Source: an uncultured Bacteroidales bacterium
GTDB lineage: Bacteria; Bacteroidota; Bacteroidia; Bacteroidales; Muribaculaceae
Length of the DNA stretch: 5,264 nucleotides
Reading direction: 5' to 3'
Assembly: GCA_947175585.1 (NCBI GenBank)
Contig: CAMWNL010000159.1
Span: 1 to 5,264 of the forward strand
In this document: positions 1-5,264 of the stretch, in pieces
Layout of the letters: each line of letters opens with the position of its first letter
Numbering within the stretch: position 1 is the stretch's first letter
Notes under the pieces: generated by a model
What the model was told of the DNA's origin: nothing
The model's database searches: none
What the model saw: the letters and a program-made list of their open reading frames with translations, nothing else
Made by a program: the position numbers and the translations under genes

Positions 1-1139
1 CGGTTGATAGCGTCTAAGGCATCCATGAGCCGACGGCGTTTTTCTCTGTCGGCAGGGTCACAGAAGAGTGACTGTTGAATATTTGAAGCGTTTGACAGTT
101 CGCATATATGTATGCCGGCTTTTTTATATCCGTAACCGTCAAGATAAATAGAGCGCAGAGCGTCAATGGCTGTGGCTGTGACAGTCATTGTATCGGCTGA
201 CGGCTCGGCAAGAGAGCGATGGGCAGACGGAGTATATTGTCTGATGTCACGATTGAAAGCATCCGTATGGATGAAAACAGATAGAGATACGGCGCAAAGC
301 GAACGCTCTCTCATGCGTCGGCAGACTGTGTTGGCAAAAGCCGCGACGGCAGTCGCCAAATCGTTGAAATCGGTTATTACTTTACCGAATGATCGCGAGC
401 ATGTCATCTGTTTCTGAGGGGTGTCATCAGACTCAAAATCTATGCAAGGTGTTCCGTTAAGTTCAAGCCACGTTTTTTCGCCCGTGATATTAACTGTTTT
501 ATCAATCTCATCTTTAGTCCAGTCTGCAAACTGAAGGGCGTTAGTCAGTCCGTAATCTGAGAGGCGTCGGGTAAGACGTCGTCCTATACCCCATACTTCT
601 CTGAGGGCAGTCAGTTCTAATGCCTTGCGGCGTTTGTCCTCAGTGTCAATAATGCAACATCCGTTGTATCCAGGATATTTCTTGGCAAATTTAGCGGCAA
701 CTTTTGCAAGTGTTTTGGTAGGGGCAATCCCTAATGACGTAGGAATACCGGTGTCACGTCTGACTCGTCGGACAATAGAACGCCCGACGTTAGATAACTC
801 ATCGTCAGAAAATCCGTCAAAATGAAGGAACGCTTCATCGACAGAATAGATTTCAATCTCAGGTACAATGGATGAAAGAGTGGCCATTACTCTTGACGAC
901 ATATCGCCATAGAGTTTGTGGTTGCCTGAAAAAGTCTCGATGCCGTACGCCTTACATGCAGCTTTGATTTTGAAATATGGATCTCCACGTTTTATGCCAA
1001 GAGCTTTGGCCTCATTGGAAATCGCGACTGCACATCCATCGTTATTACTGAAAACGATGACAGGCTTAGAGCGCAGAGAGGGGTTGAAAACCCTCTCGCA
1101 CGATACAAAAAAATTATTGCAGTCAATAAGGCCTATCAT
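1..1139 (-). CDS. umuC: UmuC, Y-family translesion DNA polymerase V catalytic subunit (3' end cut by window edge)
   Basis: This is the catalytic subunit of an error-prone DNA polymerase that copies past lesions; in the family it works with cleaved UmuD (UmuD'2C, Pol V). Reading the minus strand from the ATG at 1139 gives 379 residues with no stop before base 1. E. coli UmuC has about 420, so roughly the last 40 are missing. The N-terminus [11 protein letters not shown] carries the first metal-binding Asp (D6), with F11 at the sugar steric-gate position (Tyr in E. coli UmuC). SNNDGC is at 31-36. YSVDEAF at 98-104 supplies the catalytic D101/E102. [17 protein letters not shown] (137-153) is the usual conserved palm/fingers stretch, WGIGRRL (183-189) the thumb helix-hairpin-helix, and the little-finger domain begins near 245 (CSRSFG). 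The start lies 9 bp after the umuD stop, with no Shine-Dalgarno sequence. It is not displayed as a complete open frame because it is truncated. Identity is very secure. Confidence 0.96.
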   Translation of the reverse strand, partial: MIGLIDCNNFFVSCERVFNPSLRSKPVIVFSNNDGCAVAISNEAKALGIKRGDPYFKIKAACKAYGIETFSGNHKLYGDMSSRVMATLSSIVPEIEIYSVDEAFLHFDGFSDDELSNVGRSIVRRVRRDTGIPTSLGIAPTKTLAKVAAKFAKKYPGYNGCCIIDTEDKRRKALELTALREVWGIGRRLTRRLSDYGLTNALQFADWTKDEIDKTVNITGEKTWLELNGTPCIDFESDDTPQKQMTCSRSFGKVITDFNDLATAVAAFANTVCRRMRERSLCAVSLSVFIHTDAFNRDIRQYTPSAHRSLAEPSADTMTVTATAIDALRSIYLDGYGYKKAGIHICELSNASNIQQSLFCDPADREKRRRLMDALDAIN

Positions 1140-1148
1140 AACGGACTG

Positions 1149-1640
1149 TCAGCGGATTGTCGGGCGATTTTTACGTGGTCGACGGTTATGTTTGATTGTA
1201 TATGTCACAACACCCCATATCTCGAAGCGGTCGTCGGGAGTGACAAGGATAGGATCGAAGGACTCATTAGACGGTATCAGCCACACACGGTCACGTTCAA
1301 GCTTAATGCGCTTGAGAGTGAAGTCTCCGTCGAGGCAGCATACAGATAAATCACCGTCGGCAGGCTCGATTGAACGGTCGATTACGAGTATATCGCCGGC
1401 CTCTATGCCTTCTTCAATCATAGAGTCTCCGACAACGCGCCCGTAAAATGTAGCAGCCGGATGCTTGACCAGCTCGCGATTGAGATCGATAGACTCGTTG
1501 AGATAATCCTGAGCCGGTGACGGGAATCCGGCCTGAATGCCATTGTCGGCATAAGGCAGCGCCAACGGTTTTGAAATGTCGGCGCTGAATATGTCGATAT
1601 GTGTAGTCTGATTCTTGCCTGAGGAGTAGGGCATAATCAT
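1149..1640 (-). CDS. umuD: UmuD, self-cleaving S24-family subunit of DNA polymerase V
   Basis: This LexA-like S24 peptidase normally cleaves itself when stimulated by RecA filaments, and the shortened UmuD' then activates UmuC for mutagenic lesion bypass. It has 163 residues. The cleavage site is visible as QAGFPSP, so A37-G38 corresponds to C24-G25 of E. coli UmuD. The Ser/Lys dyad is S73 in GDSM and K110 in FTLKR, both offset by 13 from E. coli S60/K97, so the protease should be active. FDPILV and WGVVTY near 128-147 match the C-terminal beta core. The protein is longer than E. coli UmuD (139) at both ends, including a basic tail after residue 149 (RRPRKNRP). The ATG at 1640 lies 4 bp after the proS stop; a second in-frame ATG at 1634 could also serve. 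No promoter of its own was found, so it is probably expressed from proS. Confidence 0.95.
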   Translation of the reverse strand: MIMPYSSGKNQTTHIDIFSADISKPLALPYADNGIQAGFPSPAQDYLNESIDLNRELVKHPAATFYGRVVGDSMIEEGIEAGDILVIDRSIEPADGDLSVCCLDGDFTLKRIKLERDRVWLIPSNESFDPILVTPDDRFEIWGVVTYTIKHNRRPRKNRPTIR

Positions 1641-1644
1641 TGAA

Positions 1645-3126
1645 TTAATAGTTACGGGCGATGATTACGCGACGAGCCGAGGGCTTGCCGGTCACCATAC
1701 ATACACCGGGAGTGTCATCACCATCGAGAGGGATACAGCGTATGGTAGCCTTTGTTTCCTCTTTGATCCGCTCTTCAGTTTCGGTTGTGCCGTCCCAATG
1801 GCAGAGGAAGAAACCGCCGTCTTCGATTTTCTCCTTAAATTCATCATATGAATCACAGACATAGGTCTTGTCATTACGCATCTTAAGAGCTTTCTGATAG
1901 ATATTGTTCTGGATGTCTTCGAGTAGACCGTTGATGTGTTCGGCGATTCCGGCGAGTGGGAGCACTTCTTTTTCGAGAGTGTCACGGCGCATGAGCTCGA
2001 CTGTGCCGTTTTCGATGTCACGCGCACCAATGGCGAGACGCACGGGTACACCTTTAAGCTCATAGTCTGCAAATTTGAAGCCGGGACGCTTGTTGTCGGC
2101 GTCGTCGTATTTGACACTGATACCAAGTTCACGCAGGCGCTCGATGATAGGGAGCACTTTGTCAGTGATTGCCGCGAGTTGTTCGGCATTCTTGGAGATA
2201 GGTATGATTACGACCTGAATCGGGGCGAGGTGGGGAGGGAGGACGAGGCCATTATCATCGGAGTGAGTCATGATAAGAGCGCCCATAAGTCGGGTGGAAA
2301 CACCCCATGAGTTTGCCCAGACATATTCAGGTTTGTTCTCTTTGTTGGCAAAAGTTACGTCAAAGGCTTTTGCGAAGTTCTGACCGAGGTTGTGTGAGGT
2401 GCCTGACTGGAGAGCCTTGCCATCCTGCATCATTGCCTCGATAGTATATGTGTTAAGCGCTCCGGCAAAACGCTCGTTTGCACTTTTTACACCCTTTATA
2501 ACCGGCATTGCCATATATCGTTCAGCGAACTCGGCATAAAGGTTGATCATCTCGACGGTTCTTGCCTCAGACTCTTCTGCGGTTGCGTGAGCGCAGTGTC
2601 CTTCCTGCCAGAGGAACTCGGCTGTACGGAGGAACATGCGTGTGCGCATTTCCCAACGCATTACATTGGCCCACTGGTTGCATAGGATAGGGAGATCACG
2701 ATAGCTGTGAATCCAGTTTTTATATGTGCCCCAGATGATGGTTTCAGATGTAGGACGAACGATAAGTTCCTCTTCAAGGCGTGCGTCAGGGTCAACTACG
2801 ACACCGTTACCGTTGGGGTCATTTTTCAGACGGTAGTGGGTCACAACCGCACATTCTTTGGCAAAACCCTCGACGTGTTCGGCCTCGCGACAGAGAAATG
2901 ATTTGGGGATGAGCAAAGGGAAATAAGCGTTCTGAACACCTGTTTCCTTGAACATGCGGTCGAGAGTCTGTTGCATTTTTTCCCAAATAGCATATCCGTA
3001 GGGTTTTATAACCATGCATCCACGCACAGCCGATTGTTCGGCGAGGTCTGCTTTGACTACGAGTTCATTGTACCATTGAGAGTAATTATCCTTACGCTTG
3101 GTAAGTCCTTTAAGTTCGATTGCCAT
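1645..3126 (-). CDS. proS: Prolyl-tRNA synthetase, archaeal/eukaryal-like class II type
   Basis: This cytoplasmic enzyme charges tRNA-Pro with proline using ATP. The 493-residue length and the layout fit the shorter archaeal/eukaryal-like ProRS, which lacks the INS editing domain of E. coli-type enzymes (about 570 residues). Visible parts in order are: motif 1 around 38-56 ([13 protein letters not shown]); the VRPTSETI proline-pocket loop (123-130); motif 2 around 160-177 ([18 protein letters not shown]); HCAH at 177-180; and motif 3 at 275-298 with its Arg ([12 protein letters not shown]). The anticodon-binding domain runs from about 300 to 395 (IQVVIIPI, then [18 protein letters not shown]). 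A C-terminal domain ends in ARNY, with the terminal Tyr typical of this type. Most zinc-ligand cysteines of that last domain are replaced. The ATG at 3126 gives the conserved start ([20 protein letters not shown]). It leads the minus-strand string proS-umuD-umuC, from a promoter at 3212-3244. Confidence 0.98.
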   Translation of the reverse strand: MAIELKGLTKRKDNYSQWYNELVVKADLAEQSAVRGCMVIKPYGYAIWEKMQQTLDRMFKETGVQNAYFPLLIPKSFLCREAEHVEGFAKECAVVTHYRLKNDPNGNGVVVDPDARLEEELIVRPTSETIIWGTYKNWIHSYRDLPILCNQWANVMRWEMRTRMFLRTAEFLWQEGHCAHATAEESEARTVEMINLYAEFAERYMAMPVIKGVKSANERFAGALNTYTIEAMMQDGKALQSGTSHNLGQNFAKAFDVTFANKENKPEYVWANSWGVSTRLMGALIMTHSDDNGLVLPPHLAPIQVVIIPISKNAEQLAAITDKVLPIIERLRELGISVKYDDADNKRPGFKFADYELKGVPVRLAIGARDIENGTVELMRRDTLEKEVLPLAGIAEHINGLLEDIQNNIYQKALKMRNDKTYVCDSYDEFKEKIEDGGFFLCHWDGTTETEERIKEETKATIRCIPLDGDDTPGVCMVTGKPSARRVIIARNY

Positions 3127-3211
3127 TGTATTTATTTGAGTGACTTTATATTAATCTAATTGATTTATCGGATGGGAGTCGGTCTTAGAACAACCGTCCC
3201 AAAAAGTAATG

Positions 3212-3244
3212 CAAATTTACATATAAATTTGGAGATTCCACAAA
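3212..3244 (-). promoter_or_regulatory. Bacteroidota-type promoter for proS (and probably umuDC)
   Basis: On the minus strand, TTTG (3244-3241) is followed after 21 bp by TAAATTTG (3219-3212), matching the -33/-7 consensus of the main Bacteroidota sigma factor. Transcription would start around 3205-3208, giving an A/T-rich leader of roughly 80 nt before the proS ATG at 3126. No Shine-Dalgarno sequence is seen in that leader. The match is by eye; the start site is inferred. Confidence 0.75.
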
Positions 3245-3388
3245 TTTTCGGTCATTGATACCGCGGTTTAAGCATATATCACTATAATATAACATCATTT
3301 CCTGTGGAGTAAGTCAATTTTACAAGAGTATGAGACGTGATTGTTATACAGCGTTTTATAAAATAACTGCAAAATTATGACTTTAAAA
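3245..3388. other. Spacer between the divergent proS and tRNA-Glu promoters
   Basis: This A/T-rich stretch of about 145 bp lies between two outward-facing promoters. I see no gene, strong hairpin or clear repeat in it. Together with the 5' leader of proS (3127-3211) and the promoters on either side, it accounts for the gene-free interval of about 300 bp between proS and the tRNA gene. Regulatory sites could be present but none is recognisable. Confidence 0.5.
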
Positions 3389-3420
3389 TTTGGTCAAACC
3401 GAATTTTCGACGTAACTTTG
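3389..3420 (+). promoter_or_regulatory. Bacteroidota-type promoter for tRNA-Glu
   Basis: TTTG (3389-3392), a 20 bp spacer and TAACTTTG (3413-3420) form a full match to the Bacteroidota -33/-7 consensus. The expected start of transcription, about 5-8 bp downstream, falls just before the first base of the mature tRNA at 3432, so the 5' leader would be only a few nucleotides long. Confidence 0.78.
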
Positions 3421-3431
3421 CAGTGCAAAAA

Positions 3432-3504
3432 GGCGATTTAGTGTAGTGGCCTAGCACGCCGCCCTCTCACGGCGGAAACCCGGGTTCGAGTCCCGGATTC
3501 GCTA
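3432..3504 (+). tRNA. tRNA-Glu, anticodon CTC
   Basis: The 73 nt segment folds as a cloverleaf. It has a 7 bp acceptor arm (3432-3438 with 3497-3503), a D stem GTGT/GCAC and an anticodon stem CCGCC/GGCGG. The 7-base loop CTCTCAC puts CTC at positions 34-36. The 4-base variable loop is AAAC, and the T arm is CCGGG/CCCGG with loop TTCGAGT. The discriminator base is A3504. The D-stem T13-G22 pair and the anticodon stem-loop closely resemble E. coli tRNA-Glu, supporting glutamate identity (codon GAG). The CCA tail is not encoded. The acceptor arm is imperfect, with a G1-T72 wobble and a T6-T67 mismatch. It is flanked by its own promoter and terminator, so it is a single-gene unit. Confidence 0.92.
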
Positions 3505-3511
3505 CAACAAG

Positions 3512-3552
3512 AAGCGGACAACCCCCAAAAAGGTTTGTCCGCTTTTCTTTTG
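3512..3552 (+). terminator. Intrinsic terminator after tRNA-Glu
   Basis: A perfect 10 bp stem, AAGCGGACAA (3512-3521) with TTGTCCGCTT (3535-3544), closes a 13-base loop and runs into the T-rich tail TTTTCTTTTG. It starts 8 bases after the tRNA, so it should end the tRNA transcript cleanly before the ferredoxin promoter. Confidence 0.9.
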
Positions 3553-3599
3553 TTAATCCCCTTCCTATTATAGAGAGAGAAGAAAAATTAACTTGCTAT

Positions 3600-3625
3600 G
3601 GGGAGGGAGGTTAGGTGGGGAGGGG
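3600..3625 (+). other. G-rich tract, possible G-quadruplex upstream of the ferredoxin promoter
   Basis: Four runs of three or four G (3600-3603, 3605-3607, 3617-3620, 3622-3625) are separated by loops of 1, 9 and 1 bases, in otherwise A/T-rich intergenic DNA. This can form an intrastrand G-quadruplex. An alternative is pairing of 3618-3625 with the upstream CCCCTTCC at 3558-3565. It lies about 20 bp upstream of the -33 element of the ferredoxin promoter. A function is not shown by the sequence. Confidence 0.4.
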
Positions 3626-3645
3626 TGAAAATTTCAGGCAAATAA

Positions 3646-3677
3646 TTTGGCTGTTTGAGTAAAGTTTTTTAAATTTG
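3646..3677 (+). promoter_or_regulatory. Bacteroidota-type promoter for the ferredoxin gene
   Basis: TTTG (3646-3649), 20 bp, then TAAATTTG (3670-3677) match the -33/-7 consensus. Transcription should start near 3682-3685, leaving an untranslated leader of about 50 nt that is very A/T-rich and has no Shine-Dalgarno sequence. A second TTTG at 3654-3657 is too close (12 bp) to be the -33 element. Confidence 0.78.
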
Positions 3678-3694
3678 CCGTTGAATTGCGATTC

Positions 3695-3710
3695 ATTTAT
3701 TTATTTATTA
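3695..3710 (+). repeat. Short ATTT tandem repeat in the ferredoxin 5' leader
   Basis: Three exact ATTT units followed by ATTA sit in the untranslated leader between the promoter and the ferredoxin ATG. A/T-rich, unstructured leaders are usual for highly translated Bacteroidota genes, which make little use of Shine-Dalgarno pairing. The repeat may simply reflect that composition. Confidence 0.45.
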
Positions 3711-3732
3711 ACTTTAAACTTGTTTTAAAACA

Positions 3733-3900
3733 ATGGCTTACGTTATTACCGACAATTGCGTGGCTTGCGGCACCTGCCAGCCCGTATGTCCCACCGAGAG
3801 CATCTCTGAAGGCGACATCTATCACATCAACCCGGATACCTGCATTGACTGCGGTTCATGTGCAGAAGTTTGCCCCAGCGAAGCAATCATCGCCGGCTAA
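3733..3900 (+). CDS. Small 2[4Fe-4S] ferredoxin (clostridial type)
   Basis: This 55-residue soluble electron carrier is expected to pass low-potential electrons between cytoplasmic redox enzymes such as pyruvate:ferredoxin oxidoreductase, hydrogenase or Rnf. The partner cannot be told from the window. Two classic cluster-binding motifs are complete: C9-x2-C12-x2-C15-x3-C19-P and C37-x2-C40-x2-C43-x3-C47-P, arranged as an internal duplication (ACGTCQPVCP and DCGSCAEVCP). The full length is typical of clostridial-type 8Fe ferredoxins. The start MAYVITDNC is the usual one for the family, and the ATG at 3733 is preceded by an A/T-rich leader. It stands alone, with its own promoter and a downstream hairpin, which suggests strong monocistronic expression. 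Confidence 0.95.
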   Translation: MAYVITDNCVACGTCQPVCPTESISEGDIYHINPDTCIDCGSCAEVCPSEAIIAG

Positions 3901-3925
3901 GAGATTCCTAACCGACAGAATTCCG

Positions 3926-3968
3926 TTCAGCCTCCGTTCCATTTCCGGCACGGGGGCTGAATTATTTG
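3926..3968 (+). terminator. Hairpin terminator after the ferredoxin gene
   Basis: A 12 bp stem (3926-3937 with 3950-3961), with one T-G wobble and a 12-base loop, is followed by a short T-rich tail, TTATTTG. It sits 25 bp after the ferredoxin stop. The weak T tract makes partial read-through possible. The tail also serves as the -33 element of the next promoter. Confidence 0.7.
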
Positions 3969-3996
3969 CATATCTCAGTAAATTTAATTAATTTTG
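3965..3996 (+). promoter_or_regulatory. Bacteroidota-type promoter giving a near-leaderless transcript
   Basis: TTTG (3965-3968), 20 bp and TAATTTTG (3989-3996) match the consensus. The ATG at 4005 is only 8 bp after the -7 element, so transcription would begin at or a few bases before the start codon. This argues against the longer reading frame from 3966, whose start would lie inside the promoter. Confidence 0.7.
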
Positions 3997-4004
3997 CGCT
4001 GATT

Positions 4005-4460
4005 ATGGCTGACAATTATATCGGGAACCGCATGGATGACTATCTGGCCGGAAAACTTTCCAGGCCGGCTACGCGACGGCTGACGCCATCGGGCGCCAAG
4101 CCGGGGACTCTTGTGCTCGCGATTGACCCGAAGCAGACGGTATGGATCTCGGAGGGAGCATTACTTGCGCCCGGAATAGCCTTGATTTCGACGCTGACGT
4201 CTGCCGGGGTGAAGACGCTTTATCGAGCGGATGAAGGGAAAGAGGGCGCGGAGCCTGCCATAAAATTCGGCGCCAGACACTACCCTCCTTATGCGGCGGC
4301 TCCGACGGCCGACGTCACAATCTCCATCACTGATGGCCAAATAAGCATTGACCAAGGACGCGCCACGATAACTTTTCCCCCGGAAAGAGCGACAGAGGCG
4401 GCGCATATGGCCTCTGCCCTACTCTCCTCAATACCCCTGAACGCAAAAATAGAATTATAA
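4005..4460 (+). CDS. Uncharacterised 151-residue protein with a degenerate Rossmann/SDR-like segment
   Basis: I do not recognise a named family with certainty. The ATG at 4005 gives MADNYIGNRMDDYLAGK; the upstream in-frame ATG at 3966 is rejected because it lies within the promoter. Residues 45-96 resemble the first half of a short-chain dehydrogenase fold. There is a beta strand (TVWIS), a loop where TGxxxGIG would be (SEGALLAPGI, 49-58), a helix, and a second strand (VKTLYRAD, 69-76). Then comes EGAEPAIKFGARHYP (80-94), like the 'GARxYP' region of such enzymes. The glycine motif is eroded and no YxxxK catalytic pair follows, so cofactor binding or catalysis is doubtful. The rest (102-151) looks like a beta hairpin plus a C-terminal helix. 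No signal peptide or membrane span is seen, so it is probably cytoplasmic. The sulfatase gene begins 24 bp downstream, suggesting co-transcription. Confidence 0.75.
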   Translation: MADNYIGNRMDDYLAGKLSRPATRRLTPSGAKPGTLVLAIDPKQTVWISEGALLAPGIALISTLTSAGVKTLYRADEGKEGAEPAIKFGARHYPPYAAAPTADVTISITDGQISIDQGRATITFPPERATEAAHMASALLSSIPLNAKIEL

Positions 4461-4484
4461 AAAACATAAACCTTAAAAAGAACA

Positions 4485-5264
4485 ATGAAACTTGTCTACT
4501 CTGCCGCAGCTGCCGCCATTGCCCTGCCCCTGGGAATCACGGCACTCCAAAGCTGCACCAAAGCCAACGCCGAGGACTCAGAGCCCCGGCGCTACAACAT
4601 TGTCTATATCATGACTGACGACCACACGGCTCAAATGATGTCATGTTATGACACCCGTTATGCCCACACTCCCAATCTGGACCGCATTGCCGAAGACGGA
4701 GTAAAATTCACCAACTCATTCGTGGCCAACTCGCTGTCAGGCCCCTCACGCGCCTGCATGGTGACGGGCAAACATTCCCATAAAAACGGATTTACCGACA
4801 ATGAGAGCGGCGAACCCTTTGACGGCTCTCAACCGACCTTCCCCAAATATCTCCAACAGGCCGGATATGAAACAGCCCTCTTTGGCAAATGGCACCTCAT
4901 CAGCGAGCCGACCGGGTTTGACACCTGGAGAGTCGTTCCGGGCCAAGGCGACTACTACAACCCGACATTCATCAACCAAGACGGCTCAGAAGAAATCGTC
5001 CACGGCTACCTGACCAACCTCATCACCGACATGAGCCTCGACTGGCTTGAAAACCGCAAGGACAAAGAAAAACCCTTCTGCCTGCTCATCCATCACAAAG
5101 CCCAACACCGCAACTGGATGGCCGACACCTGCAACCTCGCCCTCTACGAAGACCAATCATGGCCCCTGCCGGAAAACTTCTTTGACAACTACACGGACCG
5201 CCCCGCAGCCGCCTCTGCCGAAATGCGCATTGACGACCCCCACTCCATGGACATCGTCTACGAC
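4485..5264 (+). CDS. Lipoprotein sulfatase, S1 family, serine type (3' end cut by window edge); possible GlcNAc-6-O-sulfatase
   Basis: It hydrolyses sulfate esters, probably on host or dietary glycans, at the cell envelope. The 260 residues seen are the N-terminal half of a usual 480-550. A lipoprotein signal (MKLVYSAAAAAIALPLGITALQSC in outline) ends with lipobox L21-Q-S-C24. Metal ligands D45/D46 are in YIMTDDH. The active-site signature is S85-G-P-S-R89 with T94-G95-K96; S85 would be converted to formylglycine by an anSME radical-SAM enzyme encoded elsewhere. GKWH supplies K135 and H137, and HHKAQHRNW supplies K205 and H208. HHKAxHRNW and the LPxNFFDNY/RPAAAS segment recall, from memory, the S1_11 GlcNAc-6-sulfatase group; the exact substrate is uncertain. 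The A-rich 24 bp upstream contains no promoter, so it is probably expressed with the 151-residue gene. Its strong preference for C at third codon positions differs from proS-umuDC on the left. Confidence 0.93.
   Translation, partial: MKLVYSAAAAAIALPLGITALQSCTKANAEDSEPRRYNIVYIMTDDHTAQMMSCYDTRYAHTPNLDRIAEDGVKFTNSFVANSLSGPSRACMVTGKHSHKNGFTDNESGEPFDGSQPTFPKYLQQAGYETALFGKWHLISEPTGFDTWRVVPGQGDYYNPTFINQDGSEEIVHGYLTNLITDMSLDWLENRKDKEKPFCLLIHHKAQHRNWMADTCNLALYEDQSWPLPENFFDNYTDRPAAASAEMRIDDPHSMDIVYD

Noticed and set aside
916..1446. Plus-strand open frame of 176 codons
   Set aside because: It lies opposite umuD and the start of umuC, both of which have full family motifs. Its translation is Ser/Arg-rich and shows no recognisable domain.
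1692..2189. Minus-strand open frame of 165 codons in another frame of proS
   Set aside because: It overlaps the conserved anticodon-binding part of ProRS, and its low-complexity Ser/Thr-rich translation is typical of a shadow frame.
1936..2310. Plus-strand open frame of 124 codons
   Set aside because: It is antisense to proS, with no upstream promoter and no recognisable domain.
3370..3398. Second possible minus-strand promoter (TTTG at 3398-3395, TAATTTTG at 3377-3370)
   Set aside because: The spacer is only 17 bp against 20-21 in the other promoters here, and it overlaps the clear tRNA promoter. The match in this A/T-rich DNA may be chance.
3686..3991. Plus-strand 101-codon frame overlapping the ferredoxin gene
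   Set aside because: It runs out of frame across the ferredoxin, whose two complete Cys motifs fix the true frame, and it extends through the terminator hairpin.
3966..4004. Upstream start that would lengthen the 151-residue protein by 13 residues
   Set aside because: It lies within the promoter elements (3965-3996), so it would not be transcribed from that promoter, and the extra residues look like translated promoter DNA.
4746..4979. Minus-strand open frame inside the sulfatase region
   Set aside because: It is antisense to the sulfatase active-site segment and reflects that gene's biased third codon positions.

Overview
The window looks like a chromosomal segment from a gut-type Bacteroidota, most likely order Bacteroidales and perhaps Muribaculaceae. 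Four things point that way. Four well-spaced matches to the Bacteroidota sigma promoter (TTTG, about 20 bp, TAnnTTTG) lie exactly where genes or an RNA need them. Start codons are preceded by A/T-rich leaders without Shine-Dalgarno sequences. The prolyl-tRNA synthetase is the archaeal/eukaryal-like type usual in this phylum. The right edge carries a lipoprotein sulfatase of the serine type. The family-level placement is inference.

Left half, minus strand (1-3126): a compact gene string reads right to left as proS, then umuD (4 bp gap), then umuC (9 bp gap; its 3' end lies beyond base 1). A promoter upstream of proS (3212-3244) is the only convincing one found for the set. The SOS-type translesion polymerase genes (UmuD protease/subunit and UmuC Y-family polymerase) therefore appear to be carried on the transcript of a housekeeping synthetase.

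Middle (3127-4004): a divergent intergenic region holds the proS promoter and, facing right, a promoter for a tRNA-Glu(CTC) gene that ends in a strong intrinsic terminator. Next come a G-rich patch that could fold as a quadruplex, another promoter, and a 55-residue 2[4Fe-4S] ferredoxin gene. A hairpin after the ferredoxin runs directly into the next promoter.

Right part, plus strand (4005-5264): a 151-residue protein of uncertain function is followed after 24 bp by the 5' part of a sulfatase gene. The protein has a degenerate Rossmann-like stretch, and its mRNA is probably leaderless or nearly so. The sulfatase has a lipoprotein signal and a Ser-type active site, and resembles the GlcNAc-6-O-sulfatase group used in mucin or glycosaminoglycan breakdown. 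The two are probably co-transcribed, and the sulfatase runs off the right edge.

I see no mobile element, CRISPR array or clearly novel system. The most interesting points are the proS-umuDC linkage, the overlapping terminator/promoter with a near-leaderless start, and the uncharacterised partner of the sulfatase.
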